Source of the DNA: Epinephelus fuscoguttatus
Lineage: Eukaryota; Chordata; Actinopteri; Perciformes; Serranidae
Direction of reading: 5' to 3'
Assembly (NCBI RefSeq): GCF_011397635.1
Contig: NC_064756.1
Span: 34,276,996 to 34,340,995, forward strand
Length of the DNA stretch: 64,000 nucleotides
Positions within the stretch are counted from its first letter, which is position 1. Each line of letters opens with the position of its first letter. This document shows positions 1 to 12,879 of the stretch, in pieces. The notes beneath the pieces were generated by a model. That model searched no databases, was not told the DNA's origin, and worked only from the letters and a program-made list of their open reading frames with translations. Both the position numbers and the translations under genes were made by a program.

Positions 1-139
1 GAATTCATCCACTTGGCTCTGTTTATTTAATATTCAGTCAGCTGTGGGGAGTGGGGTTAGCCACAGCTTATAAAACTCAGTCAGCATGACCAAGATATAA
101 CCCCCCCTCCCCCTCTTTCTCTAACAACCACACGTGCAT

Positions 140-140
<1 letters not shown>

Positions 141-200
<60 letters not shown>
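141..200. repeat. (CA)30 microsatellite
   Basis: An uninterrupted CA dinucleotide run of about 60 bases. It is the source of the cysteine/valine-rich chance reading frame on the minus strand here. Seen directly. Confidence 0.97.
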
Positions 201-203
<3 letters not shown>

Positions 204-2684
204 ATGTGTGCACACATATGTGAACACACTCCCTGTAACATACTAATACACTTTCTCCTGTAGGTTTTACCTGTAGGACAGAAAGTATGACGGCACAATC
301 TGACACCTCCGTGGTTTATGCCCTGTATGAACACACATAATGTACCGCTAATACTTATTAAAAATAATACCAACAGTTTTTGTTTGTACAGCACTTTTAA
401 AAGTAAAGTTATCAAGTGCTTCACAGAAAAAGCATGCAAAATAAGGCAAACTAATTAAATAAACTAAACTAATTAAATGGAACATGGCAGATATGACAGA
501 AAAAGACCACTTTATCCAAAAATACTGTTACTATCATAGGTTCAGGACTAAATACAATATATGTAAACTAGTTCTGCACCTTAAGAACTAACAAGAACAA
601 ACAACATCAATAATGCAACACAGTAAGGCTTGAAAATTAACACCATGCATGGTTACTTTGTTGGGAAGAAACTAGCAGGGAAAAAAGTTGTGAGTAGTCT
701 TTTCATTTCGTTCTTATGTAAACTATCACACTTTTTCCTCCCGGCACATCAAAGGTGAACTCAGGGATGTAATGAGCTTAACTGTTAGACTGGTATTAGA
801 ACGACTGAACAGAAACAAAGCAGGAAGCGAGTGAGAGCAGCACATGAGCTCCAGCGCAACTTCAAGAAGTGAGTTCAGAGGAGCATGAAGTGGACGAATA
901 TGGATTTGTGTATGAGAGAGGAGGGGGAGGGGGTCTTAATAATTCTCACAGCAGCCCATTTTCACTCTACCCTGCTGGGAGCAATCCCAGCATGCTCCAT
1001 CTATGCCTCGACTGGAAGGCTCCATGGCAACCTCTGGGGTCAGGGGTCATGGAGAAAGGTTGCTTTTATCTGCTAATGAGGTCAGTACCTGGGGCTCCGT
1101 GTCTCTCTGCCTCTGTCTCTCCTCATCTCCGCTGTGCAGCCGAAAGTCGGGGGGGCGGCAACTATGAATGCCTGCCAAGTGACACCAATGCCATCTTCAC
1201 TCATCTCCACCCCGGCCTCCAAGCTGCGCTTTTTGAGTGTGAGTTGCAGTGCAAGGTTGCCGGGTGGGAGGGGTTACTCGTATTAGGTTGTGCCCTGTGG
1301 GGAAGATAACAAACGGCTCCGAAATTGCTGTCCCCCAGTCTGGCTCCTCATTGTGAAATAAGTGTTCACATGCAAATCGACAATCGCCCCACAAGCCCTG
1401 TGGATGGTGTTCCCCATACCTTCACTCTAGGAGTTTGATGGATAGCCTATGCGCCAACATGGTTTGTGTAGCGCTGTACTTACTGTTAAAGTGGCCTGTG
1501 ATTGATGTTATGTTGTTTTGCTTCTTACACACAAATCAGCTGTGCCGAAAGAGTTGTGACAGGACATTTAAACAAACCACATGATTAACACTCACCTTTT
1601 TTACATCACTAACAATTTAGAGAAAGCACAGAGTCAGTATATCTTCTGAGTTATGGACTGCTCAAAACAAATAAGTGTTGAATGAGACACAGGGCTTTCC
1701 ATTGGGTGAGCTGTTAATGCCCCTGGAAAACACACTTCCCTCGCCAATCTACTCACACTATATCACACAAGGCTCATTGGCCCATGTGCCCCTTCAATGG
1801 GGCAAACAGGCACCCTCACCAGCACCCGTCCTTCTCCCACACCCCCTTACTCTCACACACACGCCCCCTGTCATGTTCGCAGGACTGAGAAAGGAGTCCA
1901 TTAACTCTGATTTAGTGGCAGTGTCATGCGGTCCCCTTTGTGAGGTGGTGACATTCAGTGAATAGGAATCAGAATTTGCTCCCCCTCCTCCTCCATCTTT
2001 CGTTCTCTTGGCTCCATGCTCAGTGTATGTGTGGCTCTGGTAGGAGTGTGAGGGGTTCAGAGTTGTGGCTGGGGGGGTGGGGACGTGAATTGAGAGGGTT
2101 TTGCTGCCACATGTCTCTGAGTGGCGGACTCTTTGTGCCTGGGCCAGCCTGTTTGTTTAGCCTTTCCTCAGAGAGCTGCTTCACACATCGGTGCCTCATA
2201 CAGAGGACTGAAGAGACAAGCTCAAGCTCTGAGAGGTGAGGGGAAAGAATGAGAGGAGGCAAAAAAAAAAAAGTGTTTTTGAGATGCTGGTTAAACAGCA
2301 GTGCCATCTCCGCCAAATCTAACAGTAGAAATATTTGCTATAAATTAGCAATTTCTTGACGTCGGTGTCTCTGTCTGAACTGGGAAAATAAATCAATTGT
2401 ATCTTTTAGACTAACTTTTGATTGAAGTGTGATTTATACTTCTGTGTTGAATCGACACTATACCTTCGGCATAACGCCATGCTGTAGTCTGATGTGCACC
2501 CTCCCTGAAATGTTACCACATGTCACTGCAACACAGACCTGTTTATTTTTGTATTTGTTTGATGGTTGTTATTTTTGTAACCTGAAAACAATTTCCCTCA
2601 GTGGAAACAAAGCTTTACTTTCTTCTTTCACTGATAACAAACAATAAATTGTGGGGACAATAAAGCCCCCACAATATAGCATCT

Positions 2685-2968
2685 TGGCCTCGTATGAGAA
2701 GAGAAAAGTCCGCTAGCCGCTGGGCTAATTTATGCAATATCAAATGTCATAGGTGTGTGTTAAAATGTTAGCATGTTGTAACCTGTATGTGGGAAAAACG
2801 ATAAGACTATTATTTTATCAGTGAACCTTGTTCCCGGCCCCATATGAGAAGAAGAAAACTCAGCTTACCACTAGGTAATGTATGCTAAAATGTCATGCTA
2901 ATAACGTTAGCTTGTGGTGTATGTGGGGAAAACTTCTCTGACAACTGTTTTGTCTGCAAACCTTGTGA
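2685..2968. repeat. Diverged tandem duplication, two ~140-bp units
   Basis: Two consecutive stretches share the same order of words: a GGCC..TATGAGAAGA start, then GCTA-rich sequence, an AATGTCAT, a GTTAGC, a TGTATGTGGG(G)AAAA and an ending GTGAACCTTGT or GCAAACCTTGT. Unit 1 runs to about 2830 and unit 2 to about 2968. The copies are well diverged, so the duplication is old or the sequence is a dispersed repeat with internal periodicity. Confidence 0.6.
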
Positions 2969-5112
2969 GTTATAATTTTGTGCTTGTATTTAATATTGTT
3001 GCTATGAAGCCATGATTTATGTGTGTTTTAGGTGAATCAATCAAACTTTACTGAACTCAGAAACTTAACACAACACCATATAAGAAACCCCACTACCAAC
3101 TAACATTTTGGAGTTGTAATTGCAGAGCAACAAAACCGTGCCACTGCACAAGTTTAAATGCTTACAATTGTAGGCCAACTGCTTCTGCCACTTGTGCAGG
3201 ATCCAGAGTAGGCTCTGCATTGAGCCTACACACAACTATAAATCAGCCAAAAGGATTTGTGCAGGATTATGACCACAAACTTTCCAAGCAACCAAAAGCA
3301 AGAAATCCAGAGTTCATACCTGCAGCAGCTTGGTCACAGATGCCTCAGAACATTTGCAAAAATGATTAGTTCATAGGGAGGAATACTGAGAAATCAAACT
3401 GTCAGTACCTGATAACACAGACAAAACATCAACCAAAGATAAAAGCCAGTGATGCAATGGATACTGAGATTTTACAGGCATCATTCCAAAAAGCTAAGAC
3501 ACACACTGAGCTGAAAGATTTATCATGTAATATTTCAAAGTTGCAGACAGCTATATCTGGGAGAGATTTGTGAGATTTTAACGTGAGTCCTATTCTTTGA
3601 AAAGTAGTGAAACTCAGTTTTTCAAATTTATTTTGCAACTACCTTCTCAGTTCATGGAATGACGGTCGTTAATCAGAGATGTTTCTTCTGAGATATTAGC
3701 AATTATATCTGAAAGAATGTGGATGGTATTTTTTTGCGTGGAGTTTCAAAGTTGGCTGCGCTGAGCTAAACTGGCCCCACAGCTGTTATCCATTGGTAAC
3801 ACTGGCTGGGTCACATGACCTTTGGAGAATCCATTCCTGACTAACCTCTCCCACCAGCTAGTGATGGGTCACAACAGGATCCTACCTCTGATCTCAGGCG
3901 GGTCGACGCAGAAGGTGAGCCGCATCCATGTGATGAGTAGGAAACAGGAGGGCAAAGAGGTCATGCTTAATTATTCTACCCTGCTCTCTTGGAAAACAAA
4001 AAAAGAAAATGTTTACACAAACAGGAAGCTTAGACTTAACTAATGACTGGAAACCTGTTGAGCCTATTTGTACTGTTTTCTCACTTACATTCACCAACAC
4101 ACACATATACATATACTGGATGAATTAAGATTTAGTATCAGAAGAGAAAACTGATAATAAGGGTTTGAGATAGATTTGTGAGTTAAGCCTTCTATCTGAA
4201 TGGTGGAATGTTTCAACCCAAACTAAAAGCCCATTAATGTTGTTGAGTTTGGGCTACCCTCCAGCAATGTTAGATCAACCATAATAACTTGCGAGTTTAT
4301 GGACCTTTGCTCCCCAAATGTCTACCATGTTGCTAATTGCGTACATCTGTGGCTGGTGTTTTGATGTTTTGTCTCAATGTGCAGCTGTCCGTTCCAACAG
4401 ACTCTGGTTAAAAGTGACACGGCCCTTCGTTATCTGTGTCCAGACTCTTAAATAGAAGCTATGCATGGGGCTTGTGATTCACCACTAATCACAGGAGTTT
4501 GCTTTTTGAACAAATCACAGACCAGCGCATTTAAGTTTTGACTATAATGAAAATAAAGACACATACGCATCCAGCCATTCGGTAGTTTTATAAGGACTAT
4601 AGTGCCAGCACAAAGGTTTGACACAAACATGTTTAACAATGGAAAATGGAGGGGGGAAAGCTAAACAACAATCATTAAAACAAACACAAATCTTAGTTGT
4701 AAGGTATCTGAACTTGTACAATTAGGACCCATAGTATGTCGTAGAAATATTTCTTTCTTTCTTTATTCACCACTTGGTGCTTCTTGCTTATATCAAAGCC
4801 CCACAAAATCATTAAGTGACTTAACAGAATCTAAATATAAATGTAGACACAAAGCCAGTTAACATGTTAACATGAGCCAGTATTTCACTTTATTCTTTTA
4901 TTTATTGTTATCGTATCCAACTGGGCTGCTACGCTACACAAAATCTCCATCTTAACAGGTCATTTTTATTCATTATTGAATCCTAAAAACCAACAGCACC
5001 TGCCAGTGGGTAAGATTACCGTATTCCAAGTCACAGTTTCTAATACAAACCAACTTAATTTGTGTATTTACAAAAAAATAAATGTCAGTATGTAGACATA
5101 CTAGAGAATCTT

Positions 5113-5194
5113 TTAACCCTCCGGTCCTCCTTGGACGAAAAACATCCCGAAGGGGACAGGTGTGATTTTTTTATAAGGGGGACCGGAGGGTTAA
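5113..5194. mobile_element. Miniature piggyBac-type element with TTAA target duplication
   Basis: A 74-bp core (5117-5190) begins CCCTCCGGTCC and ends with its exact inverse GGACCGGAGGG. The core is flanked on both sides by TTAA (5113-5116 and 5191-5194). TTAA target duplications with CCCT..AGGG ends are the hallmark of piggyBac transposons, so this is probably a non-autonomous miniature of that superfamily. It has no coding capacity. The inverted ends and TTAA are seen directly; the superfamily is inferred. Confidence 0.7.
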
Positions 5195-7800
5195 ACAAAT
5201 TAGAAAGATGTTATGAATTGGAAAGAATCTCACCCCTTGAAAAGATTTTTTTTTTTACTTTTTTTTATGAAAATAGGATTTTTTTTTTTCTTGATGGGAC
5301 TGGAGCCATTCTCAGTCTGGGAAATGTTACTGCCATTAAGTTAAAAAGCTAACAGGAACCCTACACACACACACATAAACACACACTCCTGTGTAAAGAA
5401 TCAGCCTGCTTAGTTGTTCTTGTCTTTATTTGGCGGCACTGTGTATGCTCCTTCTGTTTGATGCTTATTTGTCCACATACTAACTTCCTACTCAACATTT
5501 TGATGAATCAAGTTTTGCACACTGACATCGTGCAAAATCCCCAATGGGAGTTTAAAGTGGTTTATTTATCTGTGCTCTCATGAAAGTTTTGTGACAAGCT
5601 CTGGAGTTTGTTTATATCAGATAGCAAGAGTCCACACTACTGCATGGTGTCTTGCAGTGCCATCAGAGGAAGGATCAGCACAAATGTGTGCTATGTGTAC
5701 ACCAGTGAAACCCGATCTTGAGTAATTGTCTGGATAAGGCAAGGGATTGACCTCTGCCATGAACCATATTTTCTAAAACAACACACACTTGAGCTAGCTT
5801 TGAAATAGCCTCTCCTCTAGGACTGGAGTGGCCTGTGAGGAAGCTAGTCATCAACTTTTTAGTGTAACTAAACAAAGCCTGTGGTAATTTCATTAGCTCT
5901 CTCTTATATTCTCAGTGAGCAGATAGCTGGTGCCCTCTGCTCTCCCAAACATCCCTCTGCTGGCTGTGACATCACATGCCAGCAATGTGAGGCATGAATT
6001 CATCTGGACAGAACAGGGACGTTCTCCACCAGCGCATAAAGCACAGCTTGCTTTGTATTTGTAGCACTGTTTTTCATTTACATTTTTTAGAATCAACTCC
6101 CCCTTCTAGTCGTTTATTAAAGCACTTAGTAAATCAATTCTAAAACTGTTGTTGTCATTTGACTGCTGGACCTCAAAGCAAATGTGGTCATTGTTATTGT
6201 AAGCGAGCATCCAAGACCGTTATGTTCTGTGTATTCATGACTGATTCGTGGAAAATGTTACATATTCATGTGGCATGTCAAACATTTTTTTTATTCAAAG
6301 CTCTTGTCACTAACTTCAAATACCAAACACCCAACATCTTTCCTCCCATAGTCTTTATGTCCCTCTGTCCATCCAGACATGGTGTGTTTGTGTCTTTGGT
6401 GTTGTGACAGCTAGTATCCTGCAGCATTCAGCTTGCATTCCTTTCATCCTAGATCCCCCATAGGTCTGCCCCACCTCTCCCAATCACTGCCCCAGTATGA
6501 GGGAACAGGACAGATGCAGGATCTGGCAGATGGTAGGCAAGTTCATGGTCAAATTACATCAATGTCATGCATACTGTACAGACTCCCTACAATTAGTGCT
6601 AAATGGCAGCGATTAATGTATCAGTTCTCATCAGAAATCCTGTTTGGTCCGGCCAGAAAAGTTGGGAACCTGGTGGAGAAAAGTATGCTGACTTGTATGC
6701 CATCAGTGTCAAAGCTGCAGGGTAATTGAATTTGGATCAAAGACATTCATGTCTTTCAAAAAGGTCTAGAGGGCTGCTCAGTTTTTAGTAATAACAGAAA
6801 CGCTTCCGGCATTGACCTCCACTGCCCCCTTCTACCTTCCTCTCCTCCCTCCCCCCTCTGCCCTCAACCTGAAATCCCTGCTTTGAAGGGCTAAAGTCAT
6901 CATGGCCACTCAGTCTGACAGAGAGAGGCAGAACAGAAATAGTTTTGGAAAAGAGAAATGTCTGGGATTTCTTAACCAGTAACCTATTCCTCATTCATAT
7001 TAGAAGAACATACTTCTTAAAATCATAGCTAGATCTAAAAATGTTTTTTTTTTATACTTTGACAGCATTGATTAAAAGAGCTGTAACATACAGTGGATAA
7101 GGCTTCCAAAGACGTGCATCATGAAATCCAATACATTATTTTCTTCAAGTGCAAAAAGGATGGTTAATGAAATTAATCGGTAACTGAAATTAAGTTACAC
7201 CTGATATGTTTGAATATCATTCATCAGACACATTATGAGATTCTTCAGACACAAGTTGTGGCAGACTGCTCTGATCATAAAGAAACACATTAATGGGCCA
7301 TATGTTTGAGAAGCCTTTCCAGCACTTTCCTCCTGTAAAGTTGATTGAACGGAAGTTTTCTGGGCAATGGTCTCTCATTGCAGGCAGAGATGTGAGATGA
7401 CTCTACGGTATAGTGTGGTTTGATATTATAATAAAGCATGTTGAATAGGTAATGCGAGTCATCAGTTTGTTTGTATTAATAACTGATGACAGTCTGCCCC
7501 CTTGTGTTTGAAATATTAATTATTATTATATATGAATGAAAATGCTGTTATTGTATGCTCTGATTTACCACAGTCTTTGAAATGAAAAAATAAAGAAAAA
7601 TATAAAAGGTTGTTTTTTTTTTTGTTTTTTTTTTTTACAAAAACTGAAAACTGAATAAAGCAGCACAGAAAGCAACAAATAATCAATTTTTAAGGTAACC
7701 TGCAAATGATCAACATTTGAAATTATTCTCCCTTGTTAATTTAAACCTCTCTAGTTCAATAAAATCTCTGGTTCATAATATAAGTAGAGTGTGATAAAAG

Positions 7801-10019
7801 TCACTTCCTCCTTGCAGATTTCCGCAGGCGTCCGATAGTGGAGGTGAACTGCAGAGCTGACCTCTCACATAGTGAGCGAGGATTGTCTATTTCTGTGTCT
7901 GTGTCTGCATCCATTGAGGAGACAGACGTGGATGCAGAGGTTGAGTTATTGTGCTCAACATCACTTGTGCGTTCGCTGTCAAGATGTAGGGAAGTCTGTG
8001 GAGAAGCTGAGCGGGAATGAGCCCCATTAGCATGAGCGAGGGGCCCTGCATGTCCTCGCTGATTCCCCTTTTCAAGTCCCTCCAGGTGGGCCTGGAACGT
8101 AGAGGTCTGTTGCTCCAGGGGGAGGAAACTCTCCTGCACCTTGTCAAACTGCAAAGAGAGAGGAGTTTTTAGTCCTGGTTGGTTTCTTAACTTTTGAACA
8201 ATGTTTAAGTTTAGTGTACCTGCTCAATGTTGGACTGAAGCAACAGCTCTGGCCAGACTGATTCACTGCTGCTGCTCACACTGTTGCTTATATGAGTGTG
8301 ACTCCAGGTTAACTCCTGTGGGACAGGGCAGACAGAATTTCTGAGTTAAGATGTCAGAAAATATCAGAACTGGAGTTTTGTTGCACGAGGAGAACTTAAC
8401 CTGCAGTAGTTGTGTGCTGTCCTTCAGATAAGCCTCGCAGCACCGGAGTCTGTTCCTGTAGTGCCCCAACACGGCAAACAAATTCTTTGCCAAAGACATA
8501 AGAGTATCACAACAACACTCAAAGGCATGGACAAGGACACTGTTAATGATTCATGGTTCTTTAAAGAAACTAAAACTAAATAGGCAGCAACTGTTATTAT
8601 TATAGGCAAAGTTTATCTCTGGAAAACTAGACCTTCACACCAGCTTACCTCTGCATCTGTTTGGGCCGAGGCCAGGTCTGTGTGGTCTTGGCCCCCCTCT
8701 TTGGTGAGTGTGACCCCAGTATGCAGCTCCTCCAACTGAGCCCAGAGGCCTTCTAGGCCCACCATCATGTCCTTCACACTGGCTTCAAAATCCCCCTGCA
8801 CCTGGATGAGTCTACACAGTGTTGTCATCCTATCAGAGAGAAGTGTGTGATGTTAATCCAACTGAACAACGTTTCCAAGAAAGCAGATGGCATGAAAACA
8901 AGATGTTGAACTTCACCTCTGCTGCAGGTAGGTGCGGATGAGCTTCACTTTGTTTATCAGTATAGAGTCTTGGTCCACCTCCTCCAGTGTCACCTCGGAC
9001 CCAAAATCAGCCTTCTCAAGTGAGTGAGACACTGACTACAGAGAAAAAGCGTTGGTTTTGTTTGGTAGAGTTTCATTAAACTACCTCTGCCAAATGTATG
9101 CATCACATGGCTGTGCAGCACTTAAGAAAAATACATCCATCAAAATCATGTTAGTTTATTTGAGCATAATGCTGTTGTAGAAAAACTTTGAGATGGAGAC
9201 AGTGTGCAGGAATCTACTTGTTGTATTTTATATCCATTCTCTACTGACATACTCTCTTCTACACATGCAGCTGTCCAAATACATATTTTCATATAGTTTA
9301 CAAATTTCAAAACACACACAAACAATATTCTGCAATTGAGATTTTAAAAAAAAATTTGGAACATTCTAAAAAGAAAAGATGGATACCAAAAAAAATAAAA
9401 TGATTCAGCCCAAAACAGGACAGTTAAAAAATACATGGCCTTGAAACAGAAACCTTAGAGGGAGGAATATGATTCAAACAAGAAAAAGTTTATAACCTCA
9501 CTAGTGGTCTTTTAATGCTATAATGCTCGAGGTAAAAAAAAAAAAAAAAAAAAAAAAAAGTTTAGCCTGAGGCTGGTGCCAGAGGGAAGGACAGTGTTCT
9601 TAACCCAGCATGTCAGCACATTTGTAAGCATTAAGCTCACAAAATACAGCTGATTTTGGTCTTTATTTTTTTAGATGATTTGCCATAAACTACAATTTTG
9701 TACCATTAGAAATGTTGACAAACAGGTCAAGTACCAACAGGCTACCAGAGCAACTGAAGATGCTATCATAGAGCCACGTTTTTAGTAGGCTTAGGTGCTA
9801 AAACATAAACAGGGAATACAGAAGGAGACAAAACATTACAATTTCTCTCCTCTACCAATCTGGTTGATTCAGAGTGCAGACGACAGCAGCAGTGTGTGTT
9901 ACCCTGGGCTAGAATACCTGTGTATGCTCTAATATCACCAACAAAGATTTTATGCTGATCTACATGCACAGAGTGAGTGAAAACACAGGAGATGACAGGT
10001 ATTGCCTGAAGCAGTATGT

Positions 10020-10065
<46 letters not shown>

Positions 10066-12879
10066 GAGAGCAGGCATTTTGCTTCTTCAAGGTGGTTTTC
10101 TCCCTCCTACCTCCAGCCTGGAGAGGAGAGCCTTTATGTGGGGCACGCTGGGATCTGGCAGGGGCTCCTGAAGCACACACAGCAGCAGGCTGTCAGCCAG
10201 GGCAAGGGCCAGATGACTGCAGTGGCCCAGGCCTCTAGGCTGGGACATCCTGGAGAAATGATGAGAGCACAGTGAGCATGTGTATGTATTTGTTTTTAAA
10301 AGATTATGATTTTTGATTCTGGTCCATAAATGACAAATTGTGTTCATCCCTCACAACCACAGATATACTGGTATATCATAAAATAGTAAAATAAAAACAT
10401 TTAATAGCATGAATATCCCTGTTTGTCTTTGGTAGTTATTGTCTCAATCTACTGTCAAAAATGCCAAAATTAAATATCAAATAATGAAGAACTGGCTGTA
10501 AAATCAAATCTCACCATAAATTGCTGTTACTCCTGTTTGCAGTTACAACCTCCTGCTGTATCCTCAGTGGAGACTCCCCCTTGAATTGAAGCAAACTTAC
10601 TGAATAAACATAACACGATTAAATCCACGGACAGGGTCAGGAGGGATTCACTCTATGTGGCTGCACTCACCTGATTCTGTCCTGGCTGCAGGCGGCACTT
10701 CAGGGCATGAACACAACCTCCCAGAATCATCCACAGCAAACACACCAACAGGAGCCTCCAGCACACATCCACCAGTAACAGAGAGGGGTGCAGTGGGGCC
10801 TCCACCTGGCAGACAGACCACACAACACCTACTGGAAGGAAACTGTACCAGCCTCTCCAGGGTTGTAGTGTCCTCAGAGTCTGTGACCATGAAGTTTGCT
10901 GTGGCTCATGAACAGCGGATGTTTGGTTTGAACTGCAGCTGTAATGGTGAAACAGAGAGAGATGGACCTCAGATGGTTAAACAGCAACACAGAGAGTGAG
11001 AATTGGTTCATCATTGGTGGACTTGAGTCACATGACTTGGACTTGAGTGAAACTGGAGTCACAAATTTGATGACTTCAGACTTGACAAATCAAAAAAAAC
11101 AGTTGCAACTCAACTTGGATTTTAACACCAATGACTCATGACTTCCGCCTTTTGAAAATACTCAAGTCCTTCCCCCAAGCTCAAACATTTAAAAGTAGTG
11201 CAGTGTTAAAAAAGCGTGCCATGAATCAGTTAATTTACCTCAATTTCCTGAATTAACCAACGTCCAACACTATTCATTCCAAGCATGCCGACACTAGATT
11301 CCCCGGATCTACCTTGTGTGAACCATTATCCAATCGAGTTGCAGGAGGGAAACAGGAAGAACTAATCTTAGATTACTGAACGCCAGTTGGAAAAATGTCA
11401 ATTTTGTTCATGTACAAACACTATGTGCTGCATAACAAAAAAACAAATTGCAGTATGCAAACAAATGTGCAGGTCAAAAATGACAGAGACACAGCAACAT
11501 TTAGCAGACATGTTTTAACAAATAAATACACATTTTAAGAAGCAATCATGATTTTGAAAATGTATTATTACTTTATTGTTAAAATAGCATTACATTTGGT
11601 GAAGAGGGCATTATCCCAGGTAGCCACTGGACTCAGACCATTTGCAGCCGAGTGTTGGCTGACTCAGCTGTGTTCCGGATTCATGGTGCCAAATGTGAGC
11701 CAGCTTTGGCCTGTTTACTTTTATCAAGTCTGGCCTAGATTTAGCTGACAGACATGGGCCTTTTCTGGCTGAGACACAACAGTTGGATGAAACAACGGCC
11801 AGCATGAAAACATGTTCTGGCCCATTGATGGTTGCTAAATCTGGGCCTGATTGGGTGTTGTAGACATTGTGGCTGAGACAAAGCTGCCAGAACTGGGCCA
11901 GTTTATTTGGCCTGATTCTGGGGTGTCATTTATCTCGTATATAAGTCTCAGCCAAGTCCGGTAAACGGACGTGGACCAACCTATTTTTTCCTGCATGCCG
12001 AGTTTGGAGCGATGCTGGGAAGGTCATTTTGGCCATCTGGGATGACGTGTTTAGGACTTCAAAACTCAAAGTTTAGGACTTGGGACTTGGTTTGGGACTA
12101 GAGTGCAAAGTCTTGAGACTTTCTTGTGACTTGCAACACAATGACTTGGTCCCACCCCTATTAAATTCAATGTTTAAATATATATATATATATCATATTG
12201 GTCCTCATATTGGTTTACTACACTTAGGTCTACATAACTCTCAAATTGACTGAAATCTAAGATGGTATGTTTTCATATCAACACGAGATAAGATGAAAGG
12301 TACAGATTTCCTGTGGTTCACTTTTCATACAATTTGGCAAATCTTGGGATCCAAACTGTAATTCAAAGTGAAGTTTTGAAGTTTTCATGAATGTTTTGCT
12401 TCACCACATGCATTTCCTTATAATAGATCAGCTGTTGCATCCAGCAGAGTCACAGAGGTTCCCTCAACCAGCACTATACTGTAAAAGTAATAGCCACTTC
12501 AGGAATTTTAGCTCATGTCTGATAAGCAGTTAGATGTAGAACTCAGAGGTGTAACATGTTGACAGATATCTACCTAATGGAGCAGAAAAACATTTGCTGT
12601 CAACATAGTCTGGGCAGAAAAATGTTATAGGACCATCATTTGTTACAGACTTTTCCTCCCTGTAGCAGCAGATAATCAGATACCTGCCACTCAAACACTG
12701 ATTCAAATGAGAGGCCAGTTGTTGAATGACACACAGCTCTACCTACCTCTGTCGTTTTCGACTCCTCTCAGCAGGTTGTCCCTCCTCGCCCCCGTGTACT
12801 TCCTCCATCCATTTACAGCCCAGGGCCCAGTCCACTCTTTCTCCCTGACCTGTTCCCCTTTGACCCTTGGGATGGGTAA
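7801..12879 (-). CDS. Unrecognised single-pass membrane, coiled-coil (spectrin-like) protein; 5' end missing
   Basis: Eight minus-strand exons join in phase to about 427 residues: 12747-12879, 10671-10831, 10111-10239, 8917-9035, 8649-8829, 8401-8517, 8220-8315 and 7801-8148 (TGA at 7801-7803). Each has AG and GT boundaries and the split codons match. The second exon encodes a hydrophobic segment around LLLVCLLWMILGGCVHAL, followed by another hydrophobic run (LALALADSLLLCVL). Exons 4-8 are helical and rich in Leu, Glu and Gln, with spectrin-like spacing. The tail is Ser/Thr/Asp-rich and ends in basic RLRKSARRK. I do not recognise the family and assign no function. The upstream start exon was not found, and the exon at 12747 is the least certain. 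In the sixth exon a shorter start at 8484 is also in frame. As I recall the human map, NFRKB rather than this gene lies beside PRDM10. Confidence 0.72.
9534..9559. repeat. Poly(A) tract in intron
   Basis: A run of 26 A on the plus strand inside an intron of the minus-strand coiled-coil gene. It could be the tail of an old retroposed sequence, but no SINE body with a target duplication was recognised beside it. Confidence 0.85.
10025..10059. repeat. (TG)n microsatellite
   Basis: About 35 bases of alternating TG, in the intron just 3' of the third exon of the coiled-coil gene (gene orientation). Seen directly. Confidence 0.95.
11020..12165. repeat. Dispersed GACTTG-rich repeat interrupted by a second repeat
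   Basis: The left part (about 11020-11180) and right part (about 12055-12165) are both built from GACTTG/GAGTCA words: ACTTGGACTTGAGT on the left; GGACTTGGGACTTGG and TTGTGACTTGCAA on the right. They look like two ends of one dispersed fish repeat. Between them, at about 11590-12050, lies a different sequence with recurrent TGGGCC/TGGCCT words and CAGC. The simplest reading is a nested insertion in the intron between the first two known exons of the coiled-coil gene. Boundaries are approximate and the family is unnamed. Confidence 0.5.

Larger units (their letters stand above)
202..7800. other. Gene-free stretch left of the coiled-coil gene
   Basis: I found no exon with convincing frame, splice sites and protein character in this stretch. 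The short open frames are compositionally random. It contains a diverged two-copy tandem repeat (about 2685-2968), a tiny piggyBac-type element (5113-5194), T-rich runs near 7612-7637 and ordinary AT-rich sequence. An octamer ATGCAAAT occurs at about 1370, in a stretch (about 1150-1400) less repetitive than its surroundings. A conserved noncoding element there cannot be excluded without alignment. Confidence 0.6.

Noticed and set aside
77-439. 120-residue minus-strand open frame with a Cys/Val run
   Set aside because: The run is a readout of the CA microsatellite; the rest has no family character or splice context.
869-1309. 146-residue plus-strand open frame
   Set aside because: Low-complexity start, no recognisable domain, no splice support; likely chance.
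10655-10999. 114-residue plus-strand open frame over the coiled-coil gene
   Set aside because: Shadow of the minus-strand exon at 10671-10831.
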